A stretch of 16,428 nucleotides of DNA. Origin: Bacteroidota bacterium (GTDB lineage Bacteria > Bacteroidota > Bacteroidia > Bacteroidales > UBA4417). Shown in pieces: positions 1-6,497 of this stretch; position 1 is the first letter of the stretch, and every line of letters begins with the position of its first letter. Where the stretch lies: assembly GCA_020048595.1 (NCBI GenBank), contig JAIFMH010000347.1:1-16428 (forward strand), given 5' to 3'. Both the position numbers and the translations under genes were made by a program. The notes beneath the pieces were generated by a model. The model was not told the origin of the DNA, made no database searches, and worked only from the letters and a program-made list of their open reading frames with translations.

Positions 1-189
1 TATGCCAGCAAGTTGAGCGACAGTGAGAACGTCGCCTTTTTTCATATTGTTTTCCTGTACCAATTTCACCGTTTCGGGCTGCAGGCTAATAAATCCCTGG
101 GCCTTTGCAATCCGCAATTGATTTGGTTTATGGCCAACATCCACCATGTTTGCTTTGCCTGCGTCATCGGTATGACTGAGTTTACTCAT
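1..189 (-). CDS. moaC: Cyclic pyranopterin monophosphate synthase MoaC, N-terminal part (cut by the left edge)
   Basis: Reading the minus strand from the ATG at 189 gives 63 codons, open to the window edge. The product begins MSKLSHTDDAGKANMVDVG and continues with KPNQLRIAKAQGF and a KKGDVLTVAQLAGI segment. This is the conserved MoaC N-terminus (MVDV motif, then the KGDV..AxxAGI segment). MoaC converts the 3',8-cyclised GTP made by MoaA into cyclic pyranopterin monophosphate, the first stable intermediate of molybdenum cofactor synthesis. The catalytic C-terminal residues lie outside the window. A fusion to MoaB, which I recall in some Bacteroidota, can therefore be neither seen nor excluded. 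It lies downstream of moeA and moaA on the same strand, but a 356-bp non-coding gap separates it from moaA and I see no TAnnTTTG box there, so it may depend on read-through. Confidence 0.9.
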   Translation of the reverse strand, partial: MSKLSHTDDAGKANMVDVGHKPNQLRIAKAQGFISLQPETVKLVQENNMKKGDVLTVAQLAGI

Positions 190-366
190 TGCTTTATATT
201 TTTAATAGTTCAAATGTTCAAGGATTCAAATTCTTGTTCACTACCATCCCTTCAGGAGTTTTGGGTATCTCGTTTACTCAATTTTTATTTGGGTTTACAA
301 AGTTCAATGTTTAAAGGTTCTGTTGCTCAAATATTTAATCAATTTAAGAGGAGTTGAAGCACCATG

Positions 367-415
367 TTCCAAAATAACAATTCCAAAATCAAGAATCCAA
401 AATCCCAAATCAAAC
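367..415. repeat. Degenerate period-7 tandem array (TTCCAAA / ATCCAAA type)
   Basis: Seven consecutive 7-nt units are in perfect phase: TTCCAAA, ATAACAA, TTCCAAA, ATCAAGA, ATCCAAA, ATCCCAA, ATCAAAC. Every unit keeps A at positions 6 and/or 7 and most keep TCC/TC near the start. The period is not a multiple of three, so it is not coding. It lies in the 5' flank of moaC. Confidence 0.75.
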
Positions 416-434
416 ACTATGTTTTATAGTCTCT

Positions 435-505
435 CATCTCCCTTTCTCCCTTTCTCCCCTTCTCCCTTCGCCTTGTCGCTCCTCGCCCTGTCTCTCTGTC
501 TCCCC
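435..505. repeat. Polypyrimidine octad block (polypurine on the moa sense strand)
   Basis: Near-pure pyrimidine tract on the plus strand. Units of 8 can be read from 435: CATCTCCC, TTTCTCCC, TTTCTCCC, CTTCTCCC, then more diverged units to 498, followed by TCTCCCC. The few purines are mostly G. On the minus strand, which is the sense strand of the moa genes, it is a GA-rich run between moaA and moaC. Confidence 0.65.
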
Positions 506-549
506 AACTCCCAATCTCCAACCCCTAAAACCTAACTTCCAACCCCTAA
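501..549. repeat. Period-7 tandem array overlapping the moaA stop codon
   Basis: Seven units in phase all end in AA: TCCCCAA, CTCCCAA, TCTCCAA, CCCCTAA, AACCTAA, CTTCCAA, CCCCTAA. The last unit (543-549) contains CTA at 546-548, which is the moaA TAG stop on the minus strand. The next seven bases (CCCCGAT) still look like a unit and encode the last residues of MoaA. Confidence 0.75.
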
Positions 550-1346
550 CCCCCGATATTATAAAACTCCCCGTGCTTATTAACCGTCCCGCACGAAGGT
601 TTATTGCCAAGAGCGAGTTGCAGTGCTTTGTGTGCTCCATGCTCTCGAATATTGTATTCCATATCGTTGAAAAGGCAAGGTTTGATCATTCCGTTTGCAG
701 TAAGACGCAACCGGTTGCAGGTTGAGCAATCGCCGCCACTGCCACCATCAACAATGTAAAATTCACCTTTTTCAAGATCCATCTGCCTGATGAAGCGAAC
801 CTGTAAGCCAAGCTTTTTGCCATATTCTGCCACTGCAATCGCGTCAGGTTCAGCGGATGATTTTGTAATCACACAATTTATTTTCACTGGCGAAAGCCCG
901 GATTTAACAGCCGCTGCAATTCCTTTCAGAACTTTATCAATTTCTCCTCCACGTGTGATTTGACGGTATTTTTCAGAATCCAATGTATCGAGGCTCACAT
1001 TAATACGATGTAGCCCTGCGTCCTTGAGTGGTTGTGCAAATTGTTCGAGCAACTGTCCGTTACTTGTCATCCCCAAATCCCGGATACCAGGTTTTGATGC
1101 GATCAGACCAATAAGATTTATTATCCCTTTCCGTACCAAAGGTTCACCACCGGTGATTCTAACTTTATCTACACCCAATATCATAGCGGCATCCACTACT
1201 TCTATAATTTCTTCAAAGGAAAGTATATCACTATGCTGCATCAAAGGAATTCCTTCGGCAGGCATGCAATAGGTACAACGCAGGTTACAACGGTCGGTAA
1301 CCGAAATGCGGAGGTAATTTATACGTCTGTTATACGAGTCGAACAT
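546..1346 (-). CDS. moaA: GTP 3',8-cyclase MoaA (radical SAM), short form
   Basis: Radical-SAM enzyme that rearranges GTP to 3',8-cyclo-7,8-dihydro-GTP, the first step of molybdenum cofactor synthesis. The N-terminus reads YLRISVTDRCNLRCTYCMP, giving the CxxxCxxC cluster motif at C20, C24 and C27. GGEP follows at 66-69 and RINVSLDTLD near 114-123. The second MoaA cluster motif is intact as CSTCNRLRLTANG with C207, C210 and C224 (CxxC-x13-C), and NRLR contributes the arginines that bind GTP in the family. The protein ends in Gly-Gly, like the functional MoaA tail. At 266 residues it is about 60 shorter than the usual 325-330. The missing part lies between RFIRQMD (184-190) and the second cluster, where canonical proteins carry about 50 more residues. 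The start overlaps the end of moeA by 17 nt, indicating one operon. Confidence is high because every catalytic motif is present. Confidence 0.93.
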   Translation of the reverse strand: MFDSYNRRINYLRISVTDRCNLRCTYCMPAEGIPLMQHSDILSFEEIIEVVDAAMILGVDKVRITGGEPLVRKGIINLIGLIASKPGIRDLGMTSNGQLLEQFAQPLKDAGLHRINVSLDTLDSEKYRQITRGGEIDKVLKGIAAAVKSGLSPVKINCVITKSSAEPDAIAVAEYGKKLGLQVRFIRQMDLEKGEFYIVDGGSGGDCSTCNRLRLTANGMIKPCLFNDMEYNIREHGAHKALQLALGNKPSCGTVNKHGEFYNIGG

Positions 1347-2505
1347 TAACTAAAGTTCCTTTTCTGATTTCGTTTTCACCTATTTCAATCGTTACAATTC
1401 CATCAGCATGTATATAGGAATGTATATGTGCTGAGCCATGATATTCAACCGGCATAGCTGTTCCTTCGGCAGAAAGATATACCGGGAAAAAAGCTTTTCG
1501 GGAAATATTCCTTCTTTGATAATCTGTACCCATTGGTATTTTGATATGTGTTCCGTTTGTTTTACTGCCGGTTATAAGCTTTATCAGGTGTTTTACCAGC
1601 AATTCAAACTGAACGAAGGATGATACAGGATTTCCCGGTAGTGCAACCAGGTATTGCTTTCCACGGGTGGCGAAAATAACAGGTTTACCCGGCTGTACGG
1701 CCATGCTGCGAAATTTTATATCAAAACCTGCCATTTGGATTACTGCAGGCACAAAATCGAAATCGCCGGCTGAAATTCCTCCGGTTAAAATAACGATATC
1801 ACTTCCCGCTGCGGTTTGTTCTATTATTTCAAGGGTATCCTCTTCGGTATCGCGTGCAATTCCGAAATAGGTGGCTATGCAATCTGCTCTTTTTACCTGC
1901 GCAATCAACTGGTATGCATTGCTGTTTCGTATCTGCGACAGGGCAGGGGTTTCGGCAGGTTCTACAAGTTCGTCTCCAGTTGAAATTATTCCTATTCGCG
2001 GTTGTTTGTAAACTTCCGGAATGGCACAACCAACGGATGCAAGTATGGCAATTTCCTGTGGTCTTATAAATGTGCCTTTATCCAGTACTTTCTCTCCCTT
2101 TGTAATGTCTTCAGCTTTTAAACAATAATTTTGCGATGTCCGCGAAGCTGTAAAACGGATTGTGTCAGTTCCTGTAATTTCAACATCTTCAACCATAATT
2201 ACAGTGTCCGCGCCAGCGGGAAGCATTCCTCCGGTCATCAGTTTTGAACATTCACCTGCACCTATATATATGGTGGGCACTTTGCCTGCAGGGATGGTTT
2301 CGAGTACTTTGAGCTCTCTATCCAGGTCAGCGTGTCGGCATGCATAACCATCCACAGCTGATTTGTCAAATGGAGGCATATCCATATCTGAAAATACATC
2401 CTCACTCAACACCCTTCCCAAACATTCTTCCAGCCTTACTTTTTCTGTTAATAGGGGAACAGCACATTGGTCTATAATATTCAGTGCTTCTTCAAATAGT
2501 ATCAT
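1330..2505 (-). CDS. moeA: Molybdopterin molybdenumtransferase MoeA
   Basis: Inserts molybdate into adenylylated molybdopterin in the last step of molybdenum cofactor assembly (cytoplasmic). Its 391 residues match the usual MoeA length of about 400. The order is typical. An N-terminal MoeA domain contains DMPPFDKSAVDGYA. The MoCF-binding fold follows, with IISTGDELVEP, then GGISAGDFDFVPAVI, then VALPGNPVSSF. A C-terminal beta domain ends NVRLV. The ATG at 2505 lies about 20 nt downstream of a good TAnnTTTG promoter box, which supports the start. It is the first gene of the moeA-moaA pair, with a 17-nt overlap onto moaA. It is divergent from the small membrane-protein gene at 2663. Confidence 0.95.
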   Translation of the reverse strand: MILFEEALNIIDQCAVPLLTEKVRLEECLGRVLSEDVFSDMDMPPFDKSAVDGYACRHADLDRELKVLETIPAGKVPTIYIGAGECSKLMTGGMLPAGADTVIMVEDVEITGTDTIRFTASRTSQNYCLKAEDITKGEKVLDKGTFIRPQEIAILASVGCAIPEVYKQPRIGIISTGDELVEPAETPALSQIRNSNAYQLIAQVKRADCIATYFGIARDTEEDTLEIIEQTAAGSDIVILTGGISAGDFDFVPAVIQMAGFDIKFRSMAVQPGKPVIFATRGKQYLVALPGNPVSSFVQFELLVKHLIKLITGSKTNGTHIKIPMGTDYQRRNISRKAFFPVYLSAEGTAMPVEYHGSAHIHSYIHADGIVTIEIGENEIRKGTLVNVRLV

Positions 2506-2528
2506 TCCTTTTAAATCATTTTAGGGTG

Positions 2529-2562
2529 CAAATGTAATTATCATTTTGATGCGATAGGCAAA
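2529..2562 (-). promoter_or_regulatory. Predicted Bacteroidota-type promoter for moeA
   Basis: On the minus strand TTTG (2562-2559) is followed after 22 nt by TACATTTG (2536-2529), a perfect TAnnTTTG -7 box. Transcription would start near 2522, leaving a leader of roughly 15-20 nt before the moeA ATG. Confidence 0.65.
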
Positions 2563-2638
2563 TGGATTCACTTCGGTGAGGTTATTTGATGTTTTTAAAT
2601 TAATCATCCAGTGCTATTCTGATAATAAATTTTATTGT

Positions 2639-2646
2639 TATCTTTG
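2639..2646 (+). promoter_or_regulatory. Predicted -7 box for the small membrane-protein gene
   Basis: TATCTTTG fits TAnnTTTG exactly, and transcription would begin near 2653. This puts the 5' end downstream of the first in-frame ATG at 2576 and about 10 nt before the ATG at 2663, which decides the start of that gene. No clear -33 TTG was seen at the expected distance. Confidence 0.5.
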
Positions 2647-2662
2647 TAAAAAAAGAATCATT

Positions 2663-3100
2663 ATGGCAGATTTAAATCAAACAAACAGCAAAGCAGATCA
2701 GGCTAAAAAACCGATGAGTGTTGTTAAAAGAAAGATCAGAAAATATTTTTATATTGCTCTTACATTTGTAGTTCTGATTATCGGAGCCTATATCTATTGG
2801 AGTTTTTTCTTCACATTCAGTGATGGCTACCGTGCCGGATTGCTACAGAAGTTTTCGCGTAAAGGTAATATTTTCAAAACCTATGAAGGCGAAATGATCC
2901 TGAGCAGTGTTCAGAGCAATAAAAATGTAGCATTAGCTTCTGAAAAGTTTGTGTTTTCGGTATCAGACACCGATGTTGCTTTACAACTCGAAAAACTACA
3001 GGGTAAAAATGTAGTTGTGCATTACACTGAGAAAAACCAAACGTTGCCCTGGCGGGGAGAAACCGTGTTTATCGTGAGTAGCGTGAAACTTAGTGATTAA
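2663..3100 (+). CDS. Small single-pass membrane protein of unknown function
   Basis: A 145-residue protein from the ATG at 2663 (MADLNQTNSK). The frame stays open upstream to 2576, but those extra 29 codons precede the predicted promoter and add an implausible stretch with three Cys. A short polar and basic head (VKRKIRKY, residues 21-29) leads into one hydrophobic segment at about 29-52 (YIALTFVVLIIGAYIYW). A soluble tail of about 90 residues follows, with SDGYRAGLLQKFSRKGNIFKT, ALASEKFVFSV and LPWRGET segments. I recall similar small Bacteroidota proteins, some carrying a doubtful '6-phosphogluconate dehydrogenase' label. Nothing here resembles that enzyme: there is no nucleotide-binding fold and the protein is far too short. 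It is divergent from moeA and convergent with ppk1. The tail is probably periplasmic if it is a signal anchor, although the basic residues only suggest N-in topology. Confidence 0.85.
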   Translation: MADLNQTNSKADQAKKPMSVVKRKIRKYFYIALTFVVLIIGAYIYWSFFFTFSDGYRAGLLQKFSRKGNIFKTYEGEMILSSVQSNKNVALASEKFVFSVSDTDVALQLEKLQGKNVVVHYTEKNQTLPWRGETVFIVSSVKLSD

Positions 3101-3103
3101 AAG

Positions 3104-3270
3104 GATTTACGATTTACGATTTACGAATGACGATTTACGAATTACGATTTACGAATTTTACCCTGTAGTCGAAGGAAACGAATAACGAATAACGATTTAC
3201 AATTTACGAATGACGAATAACGAATAACGAATAACAACGCAATCGTACTTCGTACCTCGTCAATCGAACC
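3104..3270. repeat. Degenerate period-7 tandem array between two convergent stop codons
   Basis: Three sub-blocks of 7-nt units are visible. At 3104-3159 there are eight units (GATTTAC x5, GAATGAC, GAATTAC, GAATTTT). At 3176-3238 there are nine units (mostly TAACGAA with TTACGAA, TGACGAA and TAACGAT variants). At 3243-3270 there are four units (TCGTACT, TCGTACC, TCGTCAA, TCGAACC). A 16-nt break (3160-3175) separates the first two blocks. The array begins 3 nt after the stop of the small membrane-protein gene and ends 3 nt before the ppk1 stop. Confidence 0.9.
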
Positions 3271-3273
3271 TCC

Positions 3274-5343
3274 TTACAATATTTTGTCCTTAAAAAACTT
3301 ATACGTTTCAACCTGTGAATTGAGTTTCAGGTTTGGATTCCCTTTAACATACTGGTTTGATTTTGTTGGGGTAATCACCCTAGCTTTTGTATTGTCGCGT
3401 AACTGAATCTGAAGCATTGTCATTAATTCGCGCTGTAAGTCACGATCGAAAATGGGACAAGCTACTTCAATGCGATTATCGAAATTACGTTCCATCCAGT
3501 CGGCTGAAGATAAATAATATAATTCTTTACCGGCATTGGCAAAAACCATAATACGGCTGTGTTCCAGGAACCGGCCTACAATAGTAATGGCTTCGATGTT
3601 TTCGCTCAGATTGGTAACGCCTGGCTGAAGTACACATATGCCTCTGACTATCAGCTTTATCTTTACACCTGCGGAACTGGCTTCATACAGTTTTTTTACA
3701 ATTTTGATATCCGTAAGGTTATTGATTTTCAGAATCATCCAGGCATCCAAGCCTGCTTTTGCATTGCGGATTTCGTTATTCAGCAGCTTAAGGAACTGCA
3801 GTCTCATATGAAAAGGTGCTACTATCAGTTTCGAAAACTTAGGCGCATTGTAAATGGATTCGAACAAATGGAAAACGCTGTTAACATCCGCAACTATTTC
3901 TTTATCAGCAGTAAAAATAGATACATCTGTATAAACCTTAGCCGTTGTTTCGTTAAAATTTCCTGTTCCAATCCCGGCATAATATACATTTCTCATGCCT
4001 TCGCGGCGCCGGATAAGTAATAATTTGGCATGAACTTTATACCCGGGAATAGATTGAATTACACGTACACCTTCTTCCTGCATTTTTCCGGCCCAGTAAA
4101 TATTGGCAACTTCATCGAATCGTGCCTGTACTTCGAGAAAAACAGTGACCTCTTTACCGTTACGTGCTGCATTAATAAGCGCATTAACTACATTTGAATC
4201 GCTTGCAACCCGGTACAGAGTCATTTTTATAGCTCTTACCTGGGGATCGAGTGAGGCTTCGCGCAGCAAATCTATTAGATAATGAAACGACTGATAGGGA
4301 TAATGCAGCAAGTAATCTCTTTCCTTGATTCCCGCCAGTATGCTTTTAGTTACTCTCAATCCCTGGTGCTCAAGCGGTGGCATTGGGCTGAATTCCATTT
4401 CCGGTGTTCCGATATTCGGAAAACTGACAAAATCCTTAAAATTATGATACCTGCCGCCGGCTGAAATTGTATCGCTCTGACTGATATTTAGTTTTGCCAG
4501 CAGCTGTTTTAAAAGACGTTCAGGCATATGCCGGTCGTAAACAAACCTTACAGGTGGCGCGACTTCCCGTTGTTTCAAACCTTCGGTCATCAGTTCAAGG
4601 AAACTTTTCGAAACATCATTATCAATATCCAGTTCCGCATCTCGGGTAAATTTTATTGCATATGCTTTGTAAGAATTAAATCCAAAGACTGAAAATATTT
4701 CTCCAAGGCAATGCCTGATTACATCATCGATCAGAATAATATACCGTTTTTCATTTTCCGATGGAAGGATCAGAAAGCGGGAGAGTGTATTTACAGGCAC
4801 TTCAACCAGAGCATATTTTTCCATTGCAGGCATTCCCTTTACTTGCAATACTACTGCCAGGTATAAGGAGTGATCGTGTAAAGAAGCCGCTTTCAGATTG
4901 CTTAAAATAATAGGGAATAGAATGGGGCGAACTTTATCCCTGAAATACTGCTCAACGAATTTACCCTGTTCTGATGAAAGTTCTTTGTCATTTATTACAA
5001 AGATATTATTCTCTGTCAGTTCGTGAATAATAGAATTATAGATTCGCTGAAATTCTCTTTGCTGATCTTTGGTTGTGCGGTTAATATCACGCAGTGTTTT
5101 GCGCGGATTGGTGTATTTATCATTAAAAACATTTTTTTCCATGCCAATCATACGGTTGACAGTAGCAACCCGCACACGGAAAAATTCATCCAGGTTATTG
5201 GAATATATTCCCAGGAATTTCATTCGGTTTATCAATGGCGTTGCAGGATCAGCAGCTTCCTGCAAAACCCTCTCATTAAAATTCAGCCAGCTGATCTCCC
5301 TGTTAATGATGTTGTTCTTATTTCTCGCCATGAGTAATTGCAA
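3274..5343 (-). CDS. ppk1: Polyphosphate kinase Ppk1
   Basis: Transfers the gamma phosphate of ATP reversibly onto polyphosphate chains. The 689 residues equal the usual PPK1 length. The N domain has REISWLNFNERVLQEA near 15-30. The catalytic domains carry GYKVHAKLLLI with the phospho-accepting His at 438, then YAGIGTGNFNETTAKVYTD at about 455-472. RFLEHSR follows with the second conserved His at 595, and YLSSADWMERNFDNRIEV after it. The spacing of the two His residues (157) equals that of E. coli H435/H592. A second in-frame ATG four codons in (MARNKNN, 5331) is an equally possible start. The gene converges on the small membrane-protein gene, and its stop sits at the edge of the heptad array. 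Upstream, sixA lies on the same strand but 613 bp away, so ppk1 probably has its own promoter. Confidence 0.97.
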   Translation of the reverse strand: MQLLMARNKNNIINREISWLNFNERVLQEAADPATPLINRMKFLGIYSNNLDEFFRVRVATVNRMIGMEKNVFNDKYTNPRKTLRDINRTTKDQQREFQRIYNSIIHELTENNIFVINDKELSSEQGKFVEQYFRDKVRPILFPIILSNLKAASLHDHSLYLAVVLQVKGMPAMEKYALVEVPVNTLSRFLILPSENEKRYIILIDDVIRHCLGEIFSVFGFNSYKAYAIKFTRDAELDIDNDVSKSFLELMTEGLKQREVAPPVRFVYDRHMPERLLKQLLAKLNISQSDTISAGGRYHNFKDFVSFPNIGTPEMEFSPMPPLEHQGLRVTKSILAGIKERDYLLHYPYQSFHYLIDLLREASLDPQVRAIKMTLYRVASDSNVVNALINAARNGKEVTVFLEVQARFDEVANIYWAGKMQEEGVRVIQSIPGYKVHAKLLLIRRREGMRNVYYAGIGTGNFNETTAKVYTDVSIFTADKEIVADVNSVFHLFESIYNAPKFSKLIVAPFHMRLQFLKLLNNEIRNAKAGLDAWMILKINNLTDIKIVKKLYEASSAGVKIKLIVRGICVLQPGVTNLSENIEAITIVGRFLEHSRIMVFANAGKELYYLSSADWMERNFDNRIEVACPIFDRDLQRELMTMLQIQLRDNTKARVITPTKSNQYVKGNPNLKLNSQVETYKFFKDKIL

Positions 5344-5476
5344 GTTAGTTCTCCAGATTCACTTCTGTGTAATAATAAAACAGCTTCTCAGTACTATTTG
5401 TTAACATAAAGCTACGAAAAATATCAGTCTTTTTTAAAAGAATATGTGTTTCTGATGCATCATAAGTCAATCCGCT

Positions 5477-5484
5477 CAAAGATA
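5477..5484 (-). promoter_or_regulatory. Possible -7 box for ppk1
   Basis: TATCTTTG on the minus strand fits TAnnTTTG. It would give a leader of about 125 nt before ppk1. I find no TTG at the expected -33 distance, so this is weaker than the moeA and glyA promoters. Confidence 0.35.
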
Positions 5485-5739
5485 TGAAATTTGATATCGC
5501 TGCTATGTTATGTAATTATTAATTTTCGGGATATGTTCAAAAACAGAGAAATAAAAATGTAGAATTAGAAAACTGGTATGCTTTTTTATTGCAATTTCTT
5601 CAAATCAGGACCTGGTACCGCTATGTCATATACCTTTTTTCGAGCTTTCTATGTAAATACGAATATCCTCTGTTTAAATACGAGTCTGAAAAGTTGCACA
5701 AAAGCACAAAACACGAGTTTAATATTTATTATACAACAA

Positions 5740-5788
5740 ACCCAAATACTATCATTGATCAGCGAACTGATTTCAAAAGTATTTGGGT
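5740..5788. other. Long two-tier intergenic hairpin
   Basis: A perfect 11-nt inverted repeat, ACCCAAATACT (5740-5750) and AGTATTTGGGT (5778-5788), encloses 27 nt. Inside it a second stem, ATCAG (5758-5762) and CTGAT (5767-5771), closes a CGAA tetraloop. Neither strand shows a clean T-run after the stem, so it is not a textbook terminator. It could be a 3' end for sixA, a leader element of ppk1 or a separate structured RNA. Confidence 0.6.
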
Positions 5789-5956
5789 CTGCCAAAATTT
5801 AAAAAAATGTATTCTTTTCGAAGGCACGAACTAATTACAACAATATGTTTTCGCTCTGTTCAATAAGTTACACTCTCGGTTTTTGATACGAGAAAATGTA
5901 TTTTGCGTCAAGCATAATATTGAGCAATAAATCTTATCCCCGGGCTAAGGAATTTT

Positions 5957-6448
5957 TTACAACATCCCCGGCCATACGGTAAAGTTTTGTATAACTTTCG
6001 CTTTTTTGAGGTCAATCCATTTTTCGGTTTCCAGGTGAACAGAAACAACGCCTGTAGTAGGCAGCGATTCGAGTTTTGGATTTGCAAAACGGTTAGCAAC
6101 CATAGTTATAACCGGATTATGACCCACGATGAGTACACTGTTTATTGAATCGTCAAGTGATTCAATAACTTCAAGTACATCGCTTTCGTCGCCGGTGAAA
6201 AGTTTCTCAGCAGAAACAACTTTGTTGGCTTTAATCCCAAGCTTATCGGCAATAATGAGTGCTGTAGCAAAAGCTCTCTCAGCCGGACTTGCAATAATCT
6301 GATCAATGACAGGTTTACTTTCGGTCATATACTCGGCTATTTTGCATGTACGTGCAACGCCAGTATCAGTAAGCAATCGGTCAGCATCAGCAATGTTAGC
6401 ATGTGCCGGAACGGCCTTACCATGTCGTACAATATATACAGTCTTCAT
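5957..6448 (-). CDS. sixA: SixA-type phosphohistidine phosphatase (histidine phosphatase superfamily)
   Basis: A 163-residue cytoplasmic protein of the phosphoglycerate mutase-like fold. The RHG motif is near the N-terminus (VRHGKA, nucleophile His9). SPAERA is at 54-59, the equivalent of the SPxxRA phosphate-binding Arg site. VLIVGHNP carries the second catalytic His at 110. Short length, the RHGKA start and the VGHNP motif are typical of SixA, which in E. coli removes phosphate from His on HPt/PTS proteins. The physiological substrate here is unknown. It is downstream of glyA on the same strand but separated by an intrinsic terminator, and is preceded by a second hairpin. Its only same-strand partner downstream is ppk1, an enzyme that works through phosphohistidine. 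Any functional link is speculation. A generic phosphohistidine phosphatase label would be the safe alternative. Confidence 0.88.
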   Translation of the reverse strand: MKTVYIVRHGKAVPAHANIADADRLLTDTGVARTCKIAEYMTESKPVIDQIIASPAERAFATALIIADKLGIKANKVVSAEKLFTGDESDVLEVIESLDDSINSVLIVGHNPVITMVANRFANPKLESLPTTGVVSVHLETEKWIDLKKAKVIQNFTVWPGML

Positions 6449-6497
6449 AAGTTGGGGTTTAAATTTTGGTAAACATACAAAATATCTTAAAACACAA

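Larger units (their letters stand above)
190..545. other. Intergenic gap between moaA and moaC, made largely of degenerate short words
   Basis: No credible gene is present. The short open frames crossing it are low-complexity. The stretch consists of successive blocks of related words: TTCAA-like words near 207-240 (irregular spacing) and 301-321 (three units of 7), a CCAAAAT-type heptad array at 367-415, a pyrimidine-rich octad block at 435-498, and a heptad array at 501-549 that runs into the moaA stop codon. No TAnnTTTG promoter box was found for moaC on the minus strand. Confidence 0.7.
5344..5956. other. 613-bp AT-rich gap between sixA and ppk1 without a recognisable gene
   Basis: No frame gives a protein that I recognise. 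Two overlapping plus-strand frames in 5578-5834 are Phe/Ile/Lys/Asn-rich and look like chance. The minus strand has no long frame, so I see no remnant of a ppx/gppA-type gene. The gap holds a possible ppk1 promoter box (5477-5484) and a long hairpin (5740-5788). The rest is unexplained. Confidence 0.6.

Noticed and set aside
434..640. A minus-strand frame rich in Gly, Glu and Arg
   Set aside because: It is the translation of the polypurine and heptad repeats overlapping the end of moaA, not a gene.
546..1346. Short moaA as a frameshifted pseudogene
   Set aside because: The frame is continuous through both Fe-S cluster motifs and the terminal Gly-Gly, so an in-frame compact form is the simpler reading.
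2576..2662. Upstream in-frame extension of the small membrane protein
   Set aside because: A TAnnTTTG box at 2639-2646 places transcription downstream of the ATG at 2576, and the extension adds unlikely Cys-rich sequence. The ATG at 2663 is preferred.
3104..3270. Possible CRISPR array
   Set aside because: The repeating unit is only 7 nt and degenerate, with no spacers. It is a tandem heptad array, not a repeat-spacer structure.
3559..4020. A 153-codon plus-strand frame
   Set aside because: It lies wholly inside ppk1 on the opposite strand, over its catalytic motifs, and is explained as a shadow of that gene.
5578..5834. Two overlapping plus-strand open frames of 74 and 81 codons
   Set aside because: The composition is typical of translated AT-rich non-coding DNA, the two frames compete with each other, and the hairpin at 5740-5788 lies across them. 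No domain was recognised.
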